A DNA stretch of 64,000 nt from an uncultured Rhodopila sp. (GCF_903944925.1 NZ_CAJATU010000063.1:62001-126000); one strand, 5' to 3'. Numbered from the stretch's first letter, positions 18,801 to 28,118 are shown. Translations and numbers: made by a program. Notes: generated from the letters alone by a model not told the origin.

Positions 18801-19294
18801 CCGGCAAAGGCTTCGGACAGCGCGTCCAGAAGGCGTTCGGCTTCCGGCTTCTGGCCCTCCGCCAGCAGGCGGCCGATGGGGCCAGTGGTGCCGCCGGTCA
18901 GCAGCAGCAGCCCGGCCGCGTTCTCCCCGATGCGCTGGAACGGCAGTTGCGGCTTCAGGGTCGGGTCGGTTTCCAGGAAGCCGAACGACGACAGCCGCTG
19001 CAGGTTGGCCATCCCGGCGGCGTCCTGCGCCAGCAGCACCATCGGATCGGGCGGCAGGCGGGGGTTGTCGGTCCGCGCCAGGGACACCTGGCAGCCGATA
19101 ATCGGCTGGATGCCCTTGCCGGAGCAGTACTGCGAGAATTCCAGCGCCCCGAACAGGTTGCCGGTATCGGTGATCGCCGCGGCCGGCATTTTCTCCGCCT
19201 TGGCCAGGGCGGCGATCTTGTCGGGCCGGATGGCGCCCTCGCTCAACGAGTAGGCGGAGTGCGTGCGGAGATGGATGAAATCGGCGTGCGGCAT
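15872..19294 (-). CDS. dnaE: DNA polymerase III alpha subunit
   Basis: A 1140-residue replicative polymerase of the DnaE type. The N-terminal PHP domain (FIHLRTHSAYSLSEGAI) is followed by the polymerase core with the catalytic aspartate motif MPDFDIDF near residue 400, helix-hairpin-helix elements, and a C-terminal OB fold (KLAGTVVATKERI... SDAAGSVEVTCF). Length and order match chromosomal DnaE rather than the ImuB-associated DnaE2. The ATG at 19294 has an AAGGA ribosome-binding site. The downstream gene is a Fic protein five bases away. Confidence 0.97.
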   Translation of the reverse strand: MPHADFIHLRTHSAYSLSEGAIRPDKIAALAKAEKMPAAAITDTGNLFGALEFSQYCSGKGIQPIIGCQVSLARTDNPRLPPDPMVLLAQDAAGMANLQRLSSFGFLETDPTLKPQLPFQRIGENAAGLLLLTGGTTGPIGRLLAEGQKPEAERLLDALSEAFAGRVVQELHRHGLPVEAAIEPGLIGLADARGIPLAATNDCYFATPDMHEAHDALLCIAEGRTLSEQDRRRVTPEHWFKPAAMMRTLFADLPEACDNTLAIARRCAAMAETRKPLLPVCPKVRPGASEEETVRAMAVEGLERRMDAVGADAAMRAVYAQRLEYELSVIASMGFSGYFLIVADFIQWSKGQGIPVGPGRGSGAGSVAAWALTITDLDPLRFNLLFERFLNPERVSMPDFDIDFCQEGRDRVIDYVRNEYGGDRVAQIITFGKLQARAAVRDVGRVLGMSFGHVNRVAELIPNNPAKPVTLQQAVDGEPKLQAMRTEDEAIGRLMEIALRVEGLYRHASTHAAGVVIGDRPLVELVPLYRDPKSDFLVTQYSMKYVEQAGLVKFDFLGLTTLTILRRAENFLKGLQIPFDLERLPLDDVRTYEMLQKGDAGGVFQLEGQGMRDCLRQMKPDRFEDLIAAVALYRPGPMANIPDYCRRKHGEKWEPPHPELAEILGETYGIMVYQEQVMQIAQKMAGYSLGGADLLRRAMGKKIAAEMEAQRAIFTDGAIKRGIDPAKATEVFDLMAKFADYGFNKSHAAAYALIAYQTAWLKANHPEVFLASCMSLAINNTDRLAALKQDAERGSIKILPPDINRSGADFSVERLEDGRLAIRYPLAAVKKVGFSAMESVAVARGDTPFADLADFATRVDPRQLNRMQIENLARSGAFDRLDANRARVFAGAETILRRSQADQQEKESGQIGLFGGATSKPEPLRLPDVPDWPPLERLAFEAEAVGFHLTAHPLDAYAQALRRIGVTSSVQVEARAAAGVSRVKLAGTVVATKERITRTGSRMAWVRISDAAGSVEVTCFSEVLARSREVLASGSNVLVTAELKTEGEAVRITAMDVVPLDQAAASAGASIRVWLHESAGVPHIRDVLARESGGRGRVTLVPRIGAEQDVEIALPGGYNVTPRLAQALKSLPGVDQVEEV

Positions 19295-19428
19295 CCGTCC
19301 TTCTTATCAGCCCGCGGCGAGTCCGTGTACTATGGTTGCGCCCCGGCAGCAAAGTTCGTCGGGGCAACCCGACCACCTGGCGCGCGTTGCCGACAGTCAA
19401 CAATCGCCCGACACAAAGGCGCGCCGAG

Positions 19429-21261
19429 ATGCCTGACCAAAACCCGACGGTTGCAATCTCCTCACGGGCGCCGAAAGCCCCCGCCGAATCGCCGGAACAG
19501 CCCGCTCGCCGGCTTGCCTTGCTGACGCTTTCGCTGCTGGCCATGGTCGTCGGCGTCATCACCGGCTTCGGCGCGGTGGCGTTCCGGGACCTCATCGGCC
19601 TGGTGCATAACGCCGTGTTCCTTGGCAAGTATGCGTGGGCCTACGATTCCAGCCTGTTCACCCCGTTCAATCCTTGGGGACCCTACGTCATCCTGGTGCC
19701 GGTGCTCGGCGGCATCGTCGTCACCTGGCTGGTCTCGACTTTTGCCCCGGAGGCGAAGGGGCACGGCGTGCCGGAGGTGATGGACGCGATCTACTACAAG
19801 CAGGGCATCATCCGCCCCGTGGTGGCAGTGGTGAAATCGCTTGCTTCCGCCGTCGCCATCGGCACCGGCGCGGCCGTCGGGCGGGAAGGGCCGATCATCC
19901 AGATCGGCTCGGCTTTGGGGTCGACGCTGGGGCAGGTGATCCGGATGCAGGCCGGCCAGCGGATCACATTGGTCGCGGCCGGGGCAGGGGCGGGGATCGC
20001 GGCGACCTTCAACACCCCCATCGGCGGCGTGCTGTTCGCCACCGAGCTGATGCTGCCGGAGATCAGCGTCAACACCTTCCTGCCGGTCGCCCTCGCCACC
20101 GGCACGGCGACCTTCATCGGCCGCGTGTTCTTCGGCTCCCAGCCGGCGTTCAGTGTGCCGAACAACCTGGCGCCGATACCGAATGACCCGGGCGCGCTGG
20201 TGACCTTGCTGCTCTATGCCGTCCTGGGCGCGCTGGCGGGCGTTGCCGCCGCTTTGTTCATCCGCGGTCTGCACTGGCTCGAGGATGGGTTCGACCTGAT
20301 CCCCTGGCGCTATCCCCGCCACATGCTCGGGATGGCGCTTGTCGGCGCCGGGATGTACGGGTTCTGGCTGACCTCCGGCCACTACTACATAGACGGCGTC
20401 GGCTACGATGCGATCCAGTCGATCCTGCAAGGCCGGCTCACGATGCCGCTGTTCCTGCTGATCCTGTTCGGCTCCAAGTTGCTGGCGACGTCCGTCAGCC
20501 TGGGGTCGGGGTCGTCGGGCGGCATCTTCTCGCCCTCGCTGTTCATGGGAGCGGCCTTGGGCGCGGCGTTCGCCACCGGCGTGCAGGCCATCTATCCCGG
20601 CGCCCCCGTCAGCCCCCCGGCTTTCGCCATGGTCGGCATGGGCGCGATGGTGGGCGGGGGCACCGGCGCGGCGATGACCGCCGTGACCATGATCTTCGAG
20701 ATGACACTCGACTACAATATCGTCCTGCCGATGATCCTGGCCGTCGCCGTGGCGCTCGGCGTGCGGCGGATGCTGTCGGTCGAGAACATCTACACGATAA
20801 AACTGATGCGCCGCGGCCACCCGATCCCGAAGGCGCTGCACGCCAACATGTTCCTGGTGCGCAGCGCGGTGGAGATCATGGATCGCGACGTGCTGGTGCT
20901 CGACGAAGGCACTCTGTTCGCGACCTTCCTGAAGCTGGCCATGGTGCAGGGTGGTCTGCGGCATGTGGTGGTGACGCGGGACGGCACGGTTATCGGCGGT
21001 TTGCGGGTGAACACCGACCTGCGCCGGACCTTGGGCGTGGCCGCGGGAGACGTGCGACTGGGCGACCTGGCGAACCCGGCGTTCATCATCGTGCGGGAAG
21101 CCGAGGTCGCCTTCGACGTCATCACCGCGATGTGGAATCGCAAGGCCAACATGGCGATCGTCGTCAGCCAGGAGGGTGGAACGGAACACGTGCTCGGTGT
21201 GATCACCAAGGAGCATGTTGCGGACACCGTCGCGCGCAGCGTCCAGATCTATCCGGGTTGA
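19429..21261 (+). CDS. ClC family chloride channel/antiporter with CBS pair
   Basis: A 610-residue ClC protein with the usual set of membrane helices and two C-terminal CBS domains (about 480-600). The gating-glutamate motif GREGPIIQIGSALG (about 151) is intact, suggesting a Cl-/H+ antiporter rather than a channel, and GSSGGIFSPSLFMGAALG matches the third signature. The selectivity loop reads GHGVP instead of GSGIP, a common variant in this subfamily. The ATG at 19429 was chosen over the longer frame because AAGG lies nine bases upstream and the added residues are not ClC-like. CBS domains suggest nucleotide control. Confidence 0.93.
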   Translation: MPDQNPTVAISSRAPKAPAESPEQPARRLALLTLSLLAMVVGVITGFGAVAFRDLIGLVHNAVFLGKYAWAYDSSLFTPFNPWGPYVILVPVLGGIVVTWLVSTFAPEAKGHGVPEVMDAIYYKQGIIRPVVAVVKSLASAVAIGTGAAVGREGPIIQIGSALGSTLGQVIRMQAGQRITLVAAGAGAGIAATFNTPIGGVLFATELMLPEISVNTFLPVALATGTATFIGRVFFGSQPAFSVPNNLAPIPNDPGALVTLLLYAVLGALAGVAAALFIRGLHWLEDGFDLIPWRYPRHMLGMALVGAGMYGFWLTSGHYYIDGVGYDAIQSILQGRLTMPLFLLILFGSKLLATSVSLGSGSSGGIFSPSLFMGAALGAAFATGVQAIYPGAPVSPPAFAMVGMGAMVGGGTGAAMTAVTMIFEMTLDYNIVLPMILAVAVALGVRRMLSVENIYTIKLMRRGHPIPKALHANMFLVRSAVEIMDRDVLVLDEGTLFATFLKLAMVQGGLRHVVVTRDGTVIGGLRVNTDLRRTLGVAAGDVRLGDLANPAFIIVREAEVAFDVITAMWNRKANMAIVVSQEGGTEHVLGVITKEHVADTVARSVQIYPG

Positions 21262-21575
21262 CGGGCAAGTTGCCTGTTAGCCGGACGGAGCCGGATTGAC
21301 CACCGGCCTCAGCCCGGCACGCCGTTCATGTCGTACAGGTCAGCTTCCGTCATTACATCATGGCCTTCGAGTCTGGCGGCACTGGCCATGCTGATGATCT
21401 GAAGGTCATGTCGGAGGCTATTCCGCCCGGCGCTATCGGCCTGTTAAGCACCTGTAATACCCAAGCAGCTCCGGTCGGCATCCACGCCTTCTGGTTGCGC
21501 GACCAAAGCGTGGATGGCGGGCCTTCGCCCGCCACGATTACGCGGATCGGTGAGCAGCCGATTCCGCCTCAGCGA
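21262..21575. other. Intergenic region between clc and dctM
   Basis: This 314-base convergent gap contains a palindrome (next entry). A short minus-strand reading frame ending near 21312 has protein-like composition (for example LEGHDVMTEADLYD) and could be the tail of a lost gene, but I do not recognise it. No RNA gene is seen. Confidence 0.4.
21511..21534. repeat. REP-like palindrome
   Basis: TGGCGGGC-CTTC-GCCCGCCA core preceded by GTGGA, located between the convergent clc and dctM genes. A nearby ATCCACGCCTT (21480-21490) is complementary to AAGCGTGGAT just before it, giving a longer possible hairpin. It belongs with the GGCGGGC-type copy at 32.3 kb and may act as a bidirectional terminator. 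Confidence 0.6.
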
Positions 21576-22916
21576 TTACGGACAAATATACCCCGTCCCC
21601 GACGGCGCCTTGAAGCATCCGACCGATTCCGGGAACACGTGCCGAGGCAGCCACAACACGACCTCCGGCAGGAAAATCGTCAGCGCGATGGCAGCAAAGA
21701 AAATCACGTAGATCGGCAGGCTGGCCCGCAACGCCGCGGCAAACCGGACGCCGAGGAACTTCGACGCCATCAGCAGAGCCAGCCCGTAGGGCGGCGTGAT
21801 CAGCCCGAACGCCAAGGTAACGATCAGCACCACGCCCATATGGACCGGGTTGATCGAGGCTTGATCGGTCAGCATGTTGACCACCGGCATGAAGATGATG
21901 ATCGCCGGAACCGGCTCGATGAAATCGCCGACGATGACGAAAACCACCACCAGCGCGAACATTGTCTTGTAGGCGCTGTCGCCCGCGAAGGCGCCGATCC
22001 AGCCGGATACGACGATCGGGCCGCGCAGATAGGCCAGGACCCAGCCGAACGCCGAGGCCGCTGCGATGGTGATCAGCGGCAGCGAGTAGACCAGGCCCGC
22101 CGTCATGAAGTCATACGGCACTTGCCTGAGATGCGCCGGGTTCAGGCAGGGAATGACGACCAGCAGGATATAGCCGACGGCGATGACTCCGGCCTCGGTC
22201 GGGGTGAACCAGCCGGTCAGGATGCCGCCCAGCAGGATGATCGGGATCATCATCGGCAACGCGGCGGCCTGCCCGGCGGAAACCAGGCGGCCGAACGTCG
22301 CCCGCGGACGCTGCAAGCCGCGCGGGCCGAAGAAGTAGCAATACACCATCAGCCCGAAGCCGATGAACAACCCGGGCGCGATGCCACCCAGGAACAGCCC
22401 GGCGATCGAGACATTGCCGATGGCGCCATACACCACCGCCATGATCGAGGGCGGCACCAGCGCAGCGATGGTGGACGCGGCGGCGATCAGCGCCGCGGTG
22501 AACTCCGGCCGGTAGCCTTCGCGCGCCATCGGCTTGGCCATGGTGCGCGACAGCACCGCCACATCGGCGGACGACGATCCGGACATGCCGGAAAAGAACA
22601 TCGAGAACACCGTCGTCACCTGCGCCAAACCGCCGCGCACGTGCCCCACCAGCGCCTGCGATAGTTCGGCGATGCGAATGACGACGTTGGCCGAGGTCAT
22701 CAACTCGCCCACCAGCAGGAAGAACGGAATCGCCATCAGCGCTTCGGAGTCGATGCCGTTGAACAACTGCGCCATCATCGATTGCAGCGTGATCGGGGTG
22801 AACGCCGTGCCCACAAGCACGCCCGCGATCAGCGCGAACGCCACCGGGACACCCAGGTAACCGAGTGCCAGGAACAGCGACGTCATCAGCCCCAGCAGCA
22901 GCCCGTTCGACATCAT
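21576..22916 (-). CDS. dctM: TRAP transporter large permease (DctM)
   Basis: A roughly 446-residue membrane protein with about twelve helices and typical DctM sequences: FFLLVGELMTSANVV, GGLAQVTTVFSMFFSGMSGSSSADVA and LGLAL-type C-terminal helices. It carries substrate with sodium across the inner membrane. The start at 22916 shares one base with the dctQ stop (TGATG); the longer upstream frame is only dctQ read out of frame. It is the last gene of dctP-dctQ-dctM. Substrate is not identifiable from the permease. Confidence 0.93.
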   Translation of the reverse strand: MMSNGLLLGLMTSLFLALGYLGVPVAFALIAGVLVGTAFTPITLQSMMAQLFNGIDSEALMAIPFFLLVGELMTSANVVIRIAELSQALVGHVRGGLAQVTTVFSMFFSGMSGSSSADVAVLSRTMAKPMAREGYRPEFTAALIAAASTIAALVPPSIMAVVYGAIGNVSIAGLFLGGIAPGLFIGFGLMVYCYFFGPRGLQRPRATFGRLVSAGQAAALPMMIPIILLGGILTGWFTPTEAGVIAVGYILLVVIPCLNPAHLRQVPYDFMTAGLVYSLPLITIAAASAFGWVLAYLRGPIVVSGWIGAFAGDSAYKTMFALVVVFVIVGDFIEPVPAIIIFMPVVNMLTDQASINPVHMGVVLIVTLAFGLITPPYGLALLMASKFLGVRFAAALRASLPIYVIFFAAIALTIFLPEVVLWLPRHVFPESVGCFKAPSGTGYICP

Positions 22917-23461
22917 CACAGGCCGGCGTCTCGCACTGCGCCGTCGCCCACGGGCGCGGTAAATCCGTTGCGCAGTCCGTTGACGATCTGCTCCAGCGAA
23001 AACAGCGCGACCAGCGCGCCGCACAGCGGGATACCGAGATACAGATAAGACATCGGCAGCATCGACGGCATTCGGAAGCTGCCCAGTCCGGTCAGGACAT
23101 TCTGCCAACCGAACCAGACCATGCCGAGTCCGACGAGAAGCACGACGGATCGGTTGAAAACCTCGAAGAAACGGCGCGGGGCGCCGGTCATCTTCTCAGT
23201 CAGTGCCGACAGGAACAGATGATCGTTCCGCCGTGTCGCCACCGCGCTGCCGACAAAAACGCCATAGGTGAAGAATGTCGATGTCACCTCTTGCAGCCAA
23301 AGCAGCGGATGCCCGGATTCGCGCGTCGCAACGTCGAGCAGGGTTGAGAGCGTGAACCCGGTCAGGCAGACGCCGCACAGGACCATCAGCACGCGCTCAA
23401 GCGGGTCGAGGGCGCGCCATTTCATATGACGGTCCGCCTCCAGGACCAGCGGCGCGGCCAT
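22916..23461 (-). CDS. dctQ: TRAP transporter small permease (DctQ)
   Basis: A 181-residue protein with four membrane helices, matching DctQ. The segment FTYGVFVGSAVATRRNDHLFL in the middle is the family's conserved region, where an arginine-asparagine-aspartate-histidine cluster follows helix 2. It partners DctM as the small membrane subunit. The ATG overlaps the dctP stop by one base (TAATG) and its own stop overlaps dctM by one base, so all three proteins are translationally coupled. Confidence 0.9.
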   Translation of the reverse strand: MAAPLVLEADRHMKWRALDPLERVLMVLCGVCLTGFTLSTLLDVATRESGHPLLWLQEVTSTFFTYGVFVGSAVATRRNDHLFLSALTEKMTGAPRRFFEVFNRSVVLLVGLGMVWFGWQNVLTGLGSFRMPSMLPMSYLYLGIPLCGALVALFSLEQIVNGLRNGFTAPVGDGAVRDAGL

Positions 23462-24471
23462 TATTGAACCGCGCGGCAGATTTCCAGCACCTTGACCGCA
23501 TGCGGACCGAGACTGGCCGCGATCTTGTCCTGCAGCGGCTCCGCCAACTTGATGAACCCCGTCTTATCGACGTCGGAAACGAACCGCACGCCGAGCTTTT
23601 GCAGCTTGGCCCGCGATTTGGCTTCCAGCGCGACGGCCTGCGCCGGCTCCTTCGTTGCTACTTCGTCAGCCGCGGCCTCGACCCAGCGTTTTTGTTCGGC
23701 GGTCAGCGAATCCCATAGCTTGCCGCTGATCCACAGCAGATTCGCGTTCGCCTCATGCCCGGTCAGCGACATGATCGGCGCGACTTCGTAATGCTTGTTG
23801 GTGTCGTAGACGTTGATGCCGTTCTCGGCCATGTCCACGACACCCGTCTGTAAGCTTGTATAGACACTGCCGAACGGCATGTGCACGGTCTGGGCTCCAT
23901 ACGCCGGGAACATCGCGTCTTCCGTCGGGGTCGCCTGCACACGGATCTTGAGGTTTTTCACGTCCTCGACAGTGTGAATCTCCTTCTTTCCGTACAGGTC
24001 GCGCAGCCCCAGCGTCAACGGTGCCAGGAAATGCGCGTTCGTCACCGTCTCTGAAAACATCTCCCGCAGCGCCGCGACCAGCCGGGGATCCGCCAGCGCG
24101 CGCACGAGGTGGTCTTCCGACCGGAACAGGTAGTGGATCGACAGCACACCCGATTCCGGAGAAATCGTGGCGGCGTTGGCGGAGGAACTGAAGATGAAGT
24201 CGATGTCGCCGGTGCGGATTTTTTGCAGCATCTGCGGCTCCTGGCCAAGCTGCGCGCCGGGGAACTGGTCGATCTCCATCGTGCCGTGACTGAGTTCCGA
24301 CAGCCTGGCGGCGAACATATCGGCGCCGATGCCGTATCCCGTGGTGTGCGGCTGGTCGTAGCCCAGGCTGTAGTGCGTTGGGTCCGCCGCGCGGGCGGGC
24401 GCAACGGCTATGATCGCGCCGCATAACAGCAGCGCGCTTGAAAAGGCTGCCCGGATGCGGTCTGCCTGCAT
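23461..24471 (-). CDS. dctP: TRAP transporter substrate-binding protein (DctP)
   Basis: A 336-residue periplasmic binding protein with a signal peptide (about 1-28, ending APARA). The TRAP SBP pattern is clear: QFPGAQLGQEPQMLQKIRTGDIDF near residues 73-96, the LKIRVQATP segment holding the carboxylate-binding arginine, and GVVDMAENG. This suggests an organic-acid ligand. The ATG at 24471 is preferred to one 15 bases upstream because GGGGAGGAG sits at the right distance before it. First gene of the TRAP operon. Confidence 0.92.
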   Translation of the reverse strand: MQADRIRAAFSSALLLCGAIIAVAPARAADPTHYSLGYDQPHTTGYGIGADMFAARLSELSHGTMEIDQFPGAQLGQEPQMLQKIRTGDIDFIFSSSANAATISPESGVLSIHYLFRSEDHLVRALADPRLVAALREMFSETVTNAHFLAPLTLGLRDLYGKKEIHTVEDVKNLKIRVQATPTEDAMFPAYGAQTVHMPFGSVYTSLQTGVVDMAENGINVYDTNKHYEVAPIMSLTGHEANANLLWISGKLWDSLTAEQKRWVEAAADEVATKEPAQAVALEAKSRAKLQKLGVRFVSDVDKTGFIKLAEPLQDKIAASLGPHAVKVLEICRAVQ

Positions 24472-24647
24472 GATGCTCCTCCCCATGGTCCCGCCTGCTT
24501 GGTGCGGCGGTTCGATGGGGAGCGTAGCGGCGAGAGGCGTCCTCGTCCACGCGAGGGCGCCTCAAATACCTATAACCATTTCGGATATGTCGTTCAGGGC
24601 TCCGGCATGCGGAGCAAAAGGCGGCGGCTTCAGGTCGAGGAAGCAAC

Positions 24648-24675
24648 GGACCAGGAGCCGATGGGCCCCTGGTCC
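24648..24675 (-). terminator. Possible hairpin downstream of porin gene
   Basis: GGACCAGG (24648-24655) pairs with CCTGGTCC (24668-24675) starting 12 bases after the porin stop. There is no T-run on the minus strand, so it may be a 3' stabilising hairpin rather than an intrinsic terminator. Confidence 0.4.
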
Positions 24676-24686
24676 ACGTTTGGTCG

Positions 24687-26066
24687 TTAGAACGTCACAA
24701 CGGCGTCTGCGCCGAAGGTGAAGCTGTTGGCACCACCCTTGTTGCCAGCCCCGGTAACATAGTTCTGGTTGAAGGGATTGTTTGATGTTAGCGCATGATC
24801 CCACCGTACTTCCGGCCGGAGCAGCAGGCTTGTGACAACCGGCAGCGTCGGCTTGTAGGTGACGCCGAGGGTCAACGCGCCATAGGTCGTGTTGCCGCCC
24901 GGTGCAGCGTAGACATTGGAGATCGGCGTCAGACCCTGGGCGACCCGGACCGGATCGTTGTTGCCCGAATATGCGGCGACGAAGAAGTTGTTGTCGTCGC
25001 GCCAGACTTCAAGCCGGCCATTCAGGGTCAGCGTATCGGTCAGCGTATAGGAGGCGTATTGCGCCGCACCGAACGCGTTCACGGGCTTGTTCGCGATGCC
25101 GTAGGAATCACGCGCCCAGTTGAACTCAGTCGTCAAGGTCAAGGCGTCGCTGTACTTGTAGGTGATCACCGCGTCGTTAAACGACCGCCAGGTGCCATTC
25201 GCGTTGAACGTGGGCAGCCCGACGGCAGAGGCATTGGTTGACAGGGCGCGCGTGGACTGTTCGGGGCCGAGATGGCTCAGCGCCAGGATCGTCAGGGCGC
25301 CGTCATACAGGGTCAGGTTGAAGCCGCCGATGCCGCCGACGGCACCGTTATTTTCACCCAACGGCCCCCAGGTAGTATTGGTGCCGGTATCGACGCCTGC
25401 ATACAGGTCCACCATTCCCGTTAGATGCGTAACGGTCAAAGCGCCGGTATGCTCGTACGGCAGGCCATACTGGAAGATGTATGAGTGTGAGTAGAACGGA
25501 TTGGTAACCGGATTGATCGTTTCATACCCGAGCGGCGTCGCATACTGGCCGACCTTGATGTCCATGCCGCCCGCGGTGGGGAAGGGCACGTGGCCCTGCA
25601 CGTTCGCCTCAACGAGGTCGAACTGATAACGGTCACCCGGCAGGGCGTTATTGAACTGGCCCAGATACTGCGTAAAGCGCGCGTCCGAACCGTACATGAA
25701 CTGGACCTTGAAGCCCCACTGGTAATCCGGGTTCTTCGGATCCAGCGGCTTTTCGGCGGTCAGCAGAAGCTGATTCAACTGCGCCTGGTTGCTGTGATCG
25801 GTGAACGCCTGGCCCCAGTTCAAACCGGTGCTCGGCCGGAACGGGTTGAAGATCACGCCGGCGTCCAACTGCGCCGATAGGTGGATGCCGTCGATCCAGA
25901 AACCGGGCGGCGGGGCATCGGCGGCGGGTGTCGGCGCTGGTGCGGTGGTGGTCGCGGCGGGCGCGGGCGCAGTGGGCGCGGGCGTCTGAGCGTAGGCCGC
26001 ACCGAACGTCGCCATCGTTGCTGTCGCAGCAAAGCAGGCGCCTTGCCAGAGCATTTTTGAACTCAT
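24687..26066 (-). CDS. Outer membrane beta-barrel porin-like protein
   Basis: A 459-residue exported protein: signal peptide (about 1-27, ending AAYAQ), an Ala/Pro/Thr-rich linker (about 28-52), then an aromatic-rich beta-barrel ending in phenylalanine, as expected for BAM substrates. It resembles the putative porin-2 (BBP2/OmpL-like) family. Its position directly downstream of amtB in the glnK-amtB direction suggests a role in uptake of nitrogenous solutes, but an amtB terminator lies between them. The ATG at 26066 has a GGAAG ribosome-binding site and gives a proper signal peptide. Confidence 0.8.
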   Translation of the reverse strand: MSSKMLWQGACFAATATMATFGAAYAQTPAPTAPAPAATTTAPAPTPAADAPPPGFWIDGIHLSAQLDAGVIFNPFRPSTGLNWGQAFTDHSNQAQLNQLLLTAEKPLDPKNPDYQWGFKVQFMYGSDARFTQYLGQFNNALPGDRYQFDLVEANVQGHVPFPTAGGMDIKVGQYATPLGYETINPVTNPFYSHSYIFQYGLPYEHTGALTVTHLTGMVDLYAGVDTGTNTTWGPLGENNGAVGGIGGFNLTLYDGALTILALSHLGPEQSTRALSTNASAVGLPTFNANGTWRSFNDAVITYKYSDALTLTTEFNWARDSYGIANKPVNAFGAAQYASYTLTDTLTLNGRLEVWRDDNNFFVAAYSGNNDPVRVAQGLTPISNVYAAPGGNTTYGALTLGVTYKPTLPVVTSLLLRPEVRWDHALTSNNPFNQNYVTGAGNKGGANSFTFGADAVVTF

Positions 26067-26163
26067 CTGTCTTCCATCCTTATTAGCGGATAAGGCCCGC
26101 ATTGCCCTGAGCGCCACTTTATGGCTTTTCGGTTACAAGGGGGTGTTGTTCTTGCAACACAGG

Positions 26164-26197
26164 CAAAAAAAGGGCGCCCCGCCTGCGCGGGGCGCCC
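26164..26197 (-). terminator. Rho-independent terminator of glnK-amtB
   Basis: Perfect 11-bp stem (26172-26182 with 26187-26197, GC-rich) with a four-base loop, followed on the minus strand by a run of seven T residues. It starts 15 bases after the amtB stop codon. Confidence 0.9.
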
Positions 26198-26211
26198 GAT
26201 CTTTTGCAGCC

Positions 26212-27621
26212 TTACAACACTTGCTCGCCGTGAAGAACGATATCCAGTCCTTCGCGCTCTTCTTCCGCGTCGACCCGCAGGCCGACAAGCGCCTTGGTCA
26301 CCATGAGCAGGATAAATGTCATGACAGCGCTGTAGACGAGTGTGGAGCACACGCCGATCGCCTGCAGCTTGAGCTGGTCAAGACCGCCGGGGCTGCCGTC
26401 CGGGCTGGCGTCCGTGGCGGACAGCGGCCCGTAGGAGAACACGCCGGTCAGCAGCGCACCGACGATACCGCCGATACAGTGCACACCGAACGCGTCGAGG
26501 CTATCGTCGTAGCCTAGCATGTGCTTCAGGCTGGTCGCGGACCAGAAGCAGATAACGCCGGCGGCGACGCCGATGACGATCGAACCGCCGGGAAGCACGA
26601 AACCCGAAGCCGGGGTAATCGCAACGAGGCCGGCAACCGCACCGGAAATCGCGCCGAGCACCGAGGGCTTGCCCTTGGTGATCCACTCCGCGAACATCCA
26701 GCCCAGGGCCGCGGCGGCGGTGGCGATCTGCGTGACCGTCATGGCCATGCCCGCACGGCCGTTGGCGGCAGTGGCGGAACCCGCATTGAACCCGAACCAG
26801 CCAACCCACAGCAGCGATGCACCGATCACCGCGTACGCCAGGTTATACGGCGCCATATTGTCGCTGCCGTAGCCGACGCGCTTGCCAAGTACCAAAGCGC
26901 AGACCAGGCCGGCGATGCCGGCGTTGATGTGCACGACGGTGCCGCCCGCGAAGTCGAGAACGCCCAATTGGTTGGCCCAGCCGGAAGGCGCCCAAACCCA
27001 GTGCGCTATCGGCGAGTAAACCAGCAGGGACCACAGCGTGATAAAGATGCACAGCGCAGAGAACTTCATGCGATCCGCGAACGCACCACAGATCAGTGCC
27101 GGCGTGATGATCGCGAAGGTCATCTGGAACATCATGTAGACGGTCTCGGGGATCGTCGTGGACATGTCCGCGACGTCCTTGATGCCCGAGGCCAGCACGA
27201 AGGCCTGGGTATCGTTACCCTTGGCGATAAAGCCGCCGATGTTGTTCAGCAGAATGCGGGAGAAATCGCCGAAGTAGGCGTTCCCGGTGGTGAAGGCGAT
27301 GCTGTAGCCGGCAACTGTCCAGACGATCGTCACGATGCAGGTGATCGCGAAGGACTGCATCATGGTCGCCAGCACGTTCTTCTTACGCACCATACCGGCA
27401 TAGAACAGCGCCAGCCCCGGAATGGTCATCAACAACACGAGCGCGGTGCTGCTCAGCATCCATGCGGTATCGCCGGAATCGAGTTTGGGAGGCGCCGCGG
27501 CAGCCGCAGCGGCCGCTGCCGCGGCGGGTGCCGCGGCATCGTCGGCGAAGGCAGGCAGGGCGAGCAACAGAGCGGGCAGCAAGAGCGCGCTCAGTCCCCA
27601 CACATTGAGGGGCTTCTTCAT
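26212..27621 (-). CDS. amtB: Ammonium transporter AmtB
   Basis: A 469-residue Amt/Rh family channel. A cleavable signal (about 1-26) and an Ala-rich periplasmic linker precede eleven membrane helices. The two pore histidines are in place (SPIAHWVW and FGVHCIGG), as is the aromatic gate region. The C-terminal tail EEEREGLDIVLHGEQVL matches the cytoplasmic element through which PII closes the channel. It follows glnK by 25 bases on the minus strand, the standard order, and is followed by a strong terminator. Confidence 0.97.
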   Translation of the reverse strand: MKKPLNVWGLSALLLPALLLALPAFADDAAAPAAAAAAAAAAAPPKLDSGDTAWMLSSTALVLLMTIPGLALFYAGMVRKKNVLATMMQSFAITCIVTIVWTVAGYSIAFTTGNAYFGDFSRILLNNIGGFIAKGNDTQAFVLASGIKDVADMSTTIPETVYMMFQMTFAIITPALICGAFADRMKFSALCIFITLWSLLVYSPIAHWVWAPSGWANQLGVLDFAGGTVVHINAGIAGLVCALVLGKRVGYGSDNMAPYNLAYAVIGASLLWVGWFGFNAGSATAANGRAGMAMTVTQIATAAAALGWMFAEWITKGKPSVLGAISGAVAGLVAITPASGFVLPGGSIVIGVAAGVICFWSATSLKHMLGYDDSLDAFGVHCIGGIVGALLTGVFSYGPLSATDASPDGSPGGLDQLKLQAIGVCSTLVYSAVMTFILLMVTKALVGLRVDAEEEREGLDIVLHGEQVL

Positions 27622-27646
27622 AGTCCAGTTTCCCTATGCTTCTTGT

Positions 27647-28072
<426 letters not shown>

Positions 28073-28101
28073 TCAGCAACGGCAGACGCGATACGTACAC
28101 T

Positions 28102-28118
28102 TCCAACAATCGTGCCAA
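28102..28118 (-). promoter_or_regulatory. Sigma-54-like promoter for glnK-amtB
   Basis: On the minus strand TTGGCACGATTGTTGGA has a perfect -24 half (TTGGCACG) but GG instead of GC at -12, with correct spacing. NtrC-dependent transcription of glnK-amtB is usual in proteobacteria, so this is a plausible but imperfect promoter. Confidence 0.42.

Noticed and set aside
17567-19525. A 652-residue plus-strand frame antisense to dnaE
   Set aside because: Its composition is that of a high-GC shadow frame and dnaE is conserved throughout.
21300-21420. Short minus-strand frame ending in a protein-like sequence between clc and dctM
   Set aside because: No start with a ribosome-binding site and no family recognised; it may be a relic but cannot be supported as a gene.
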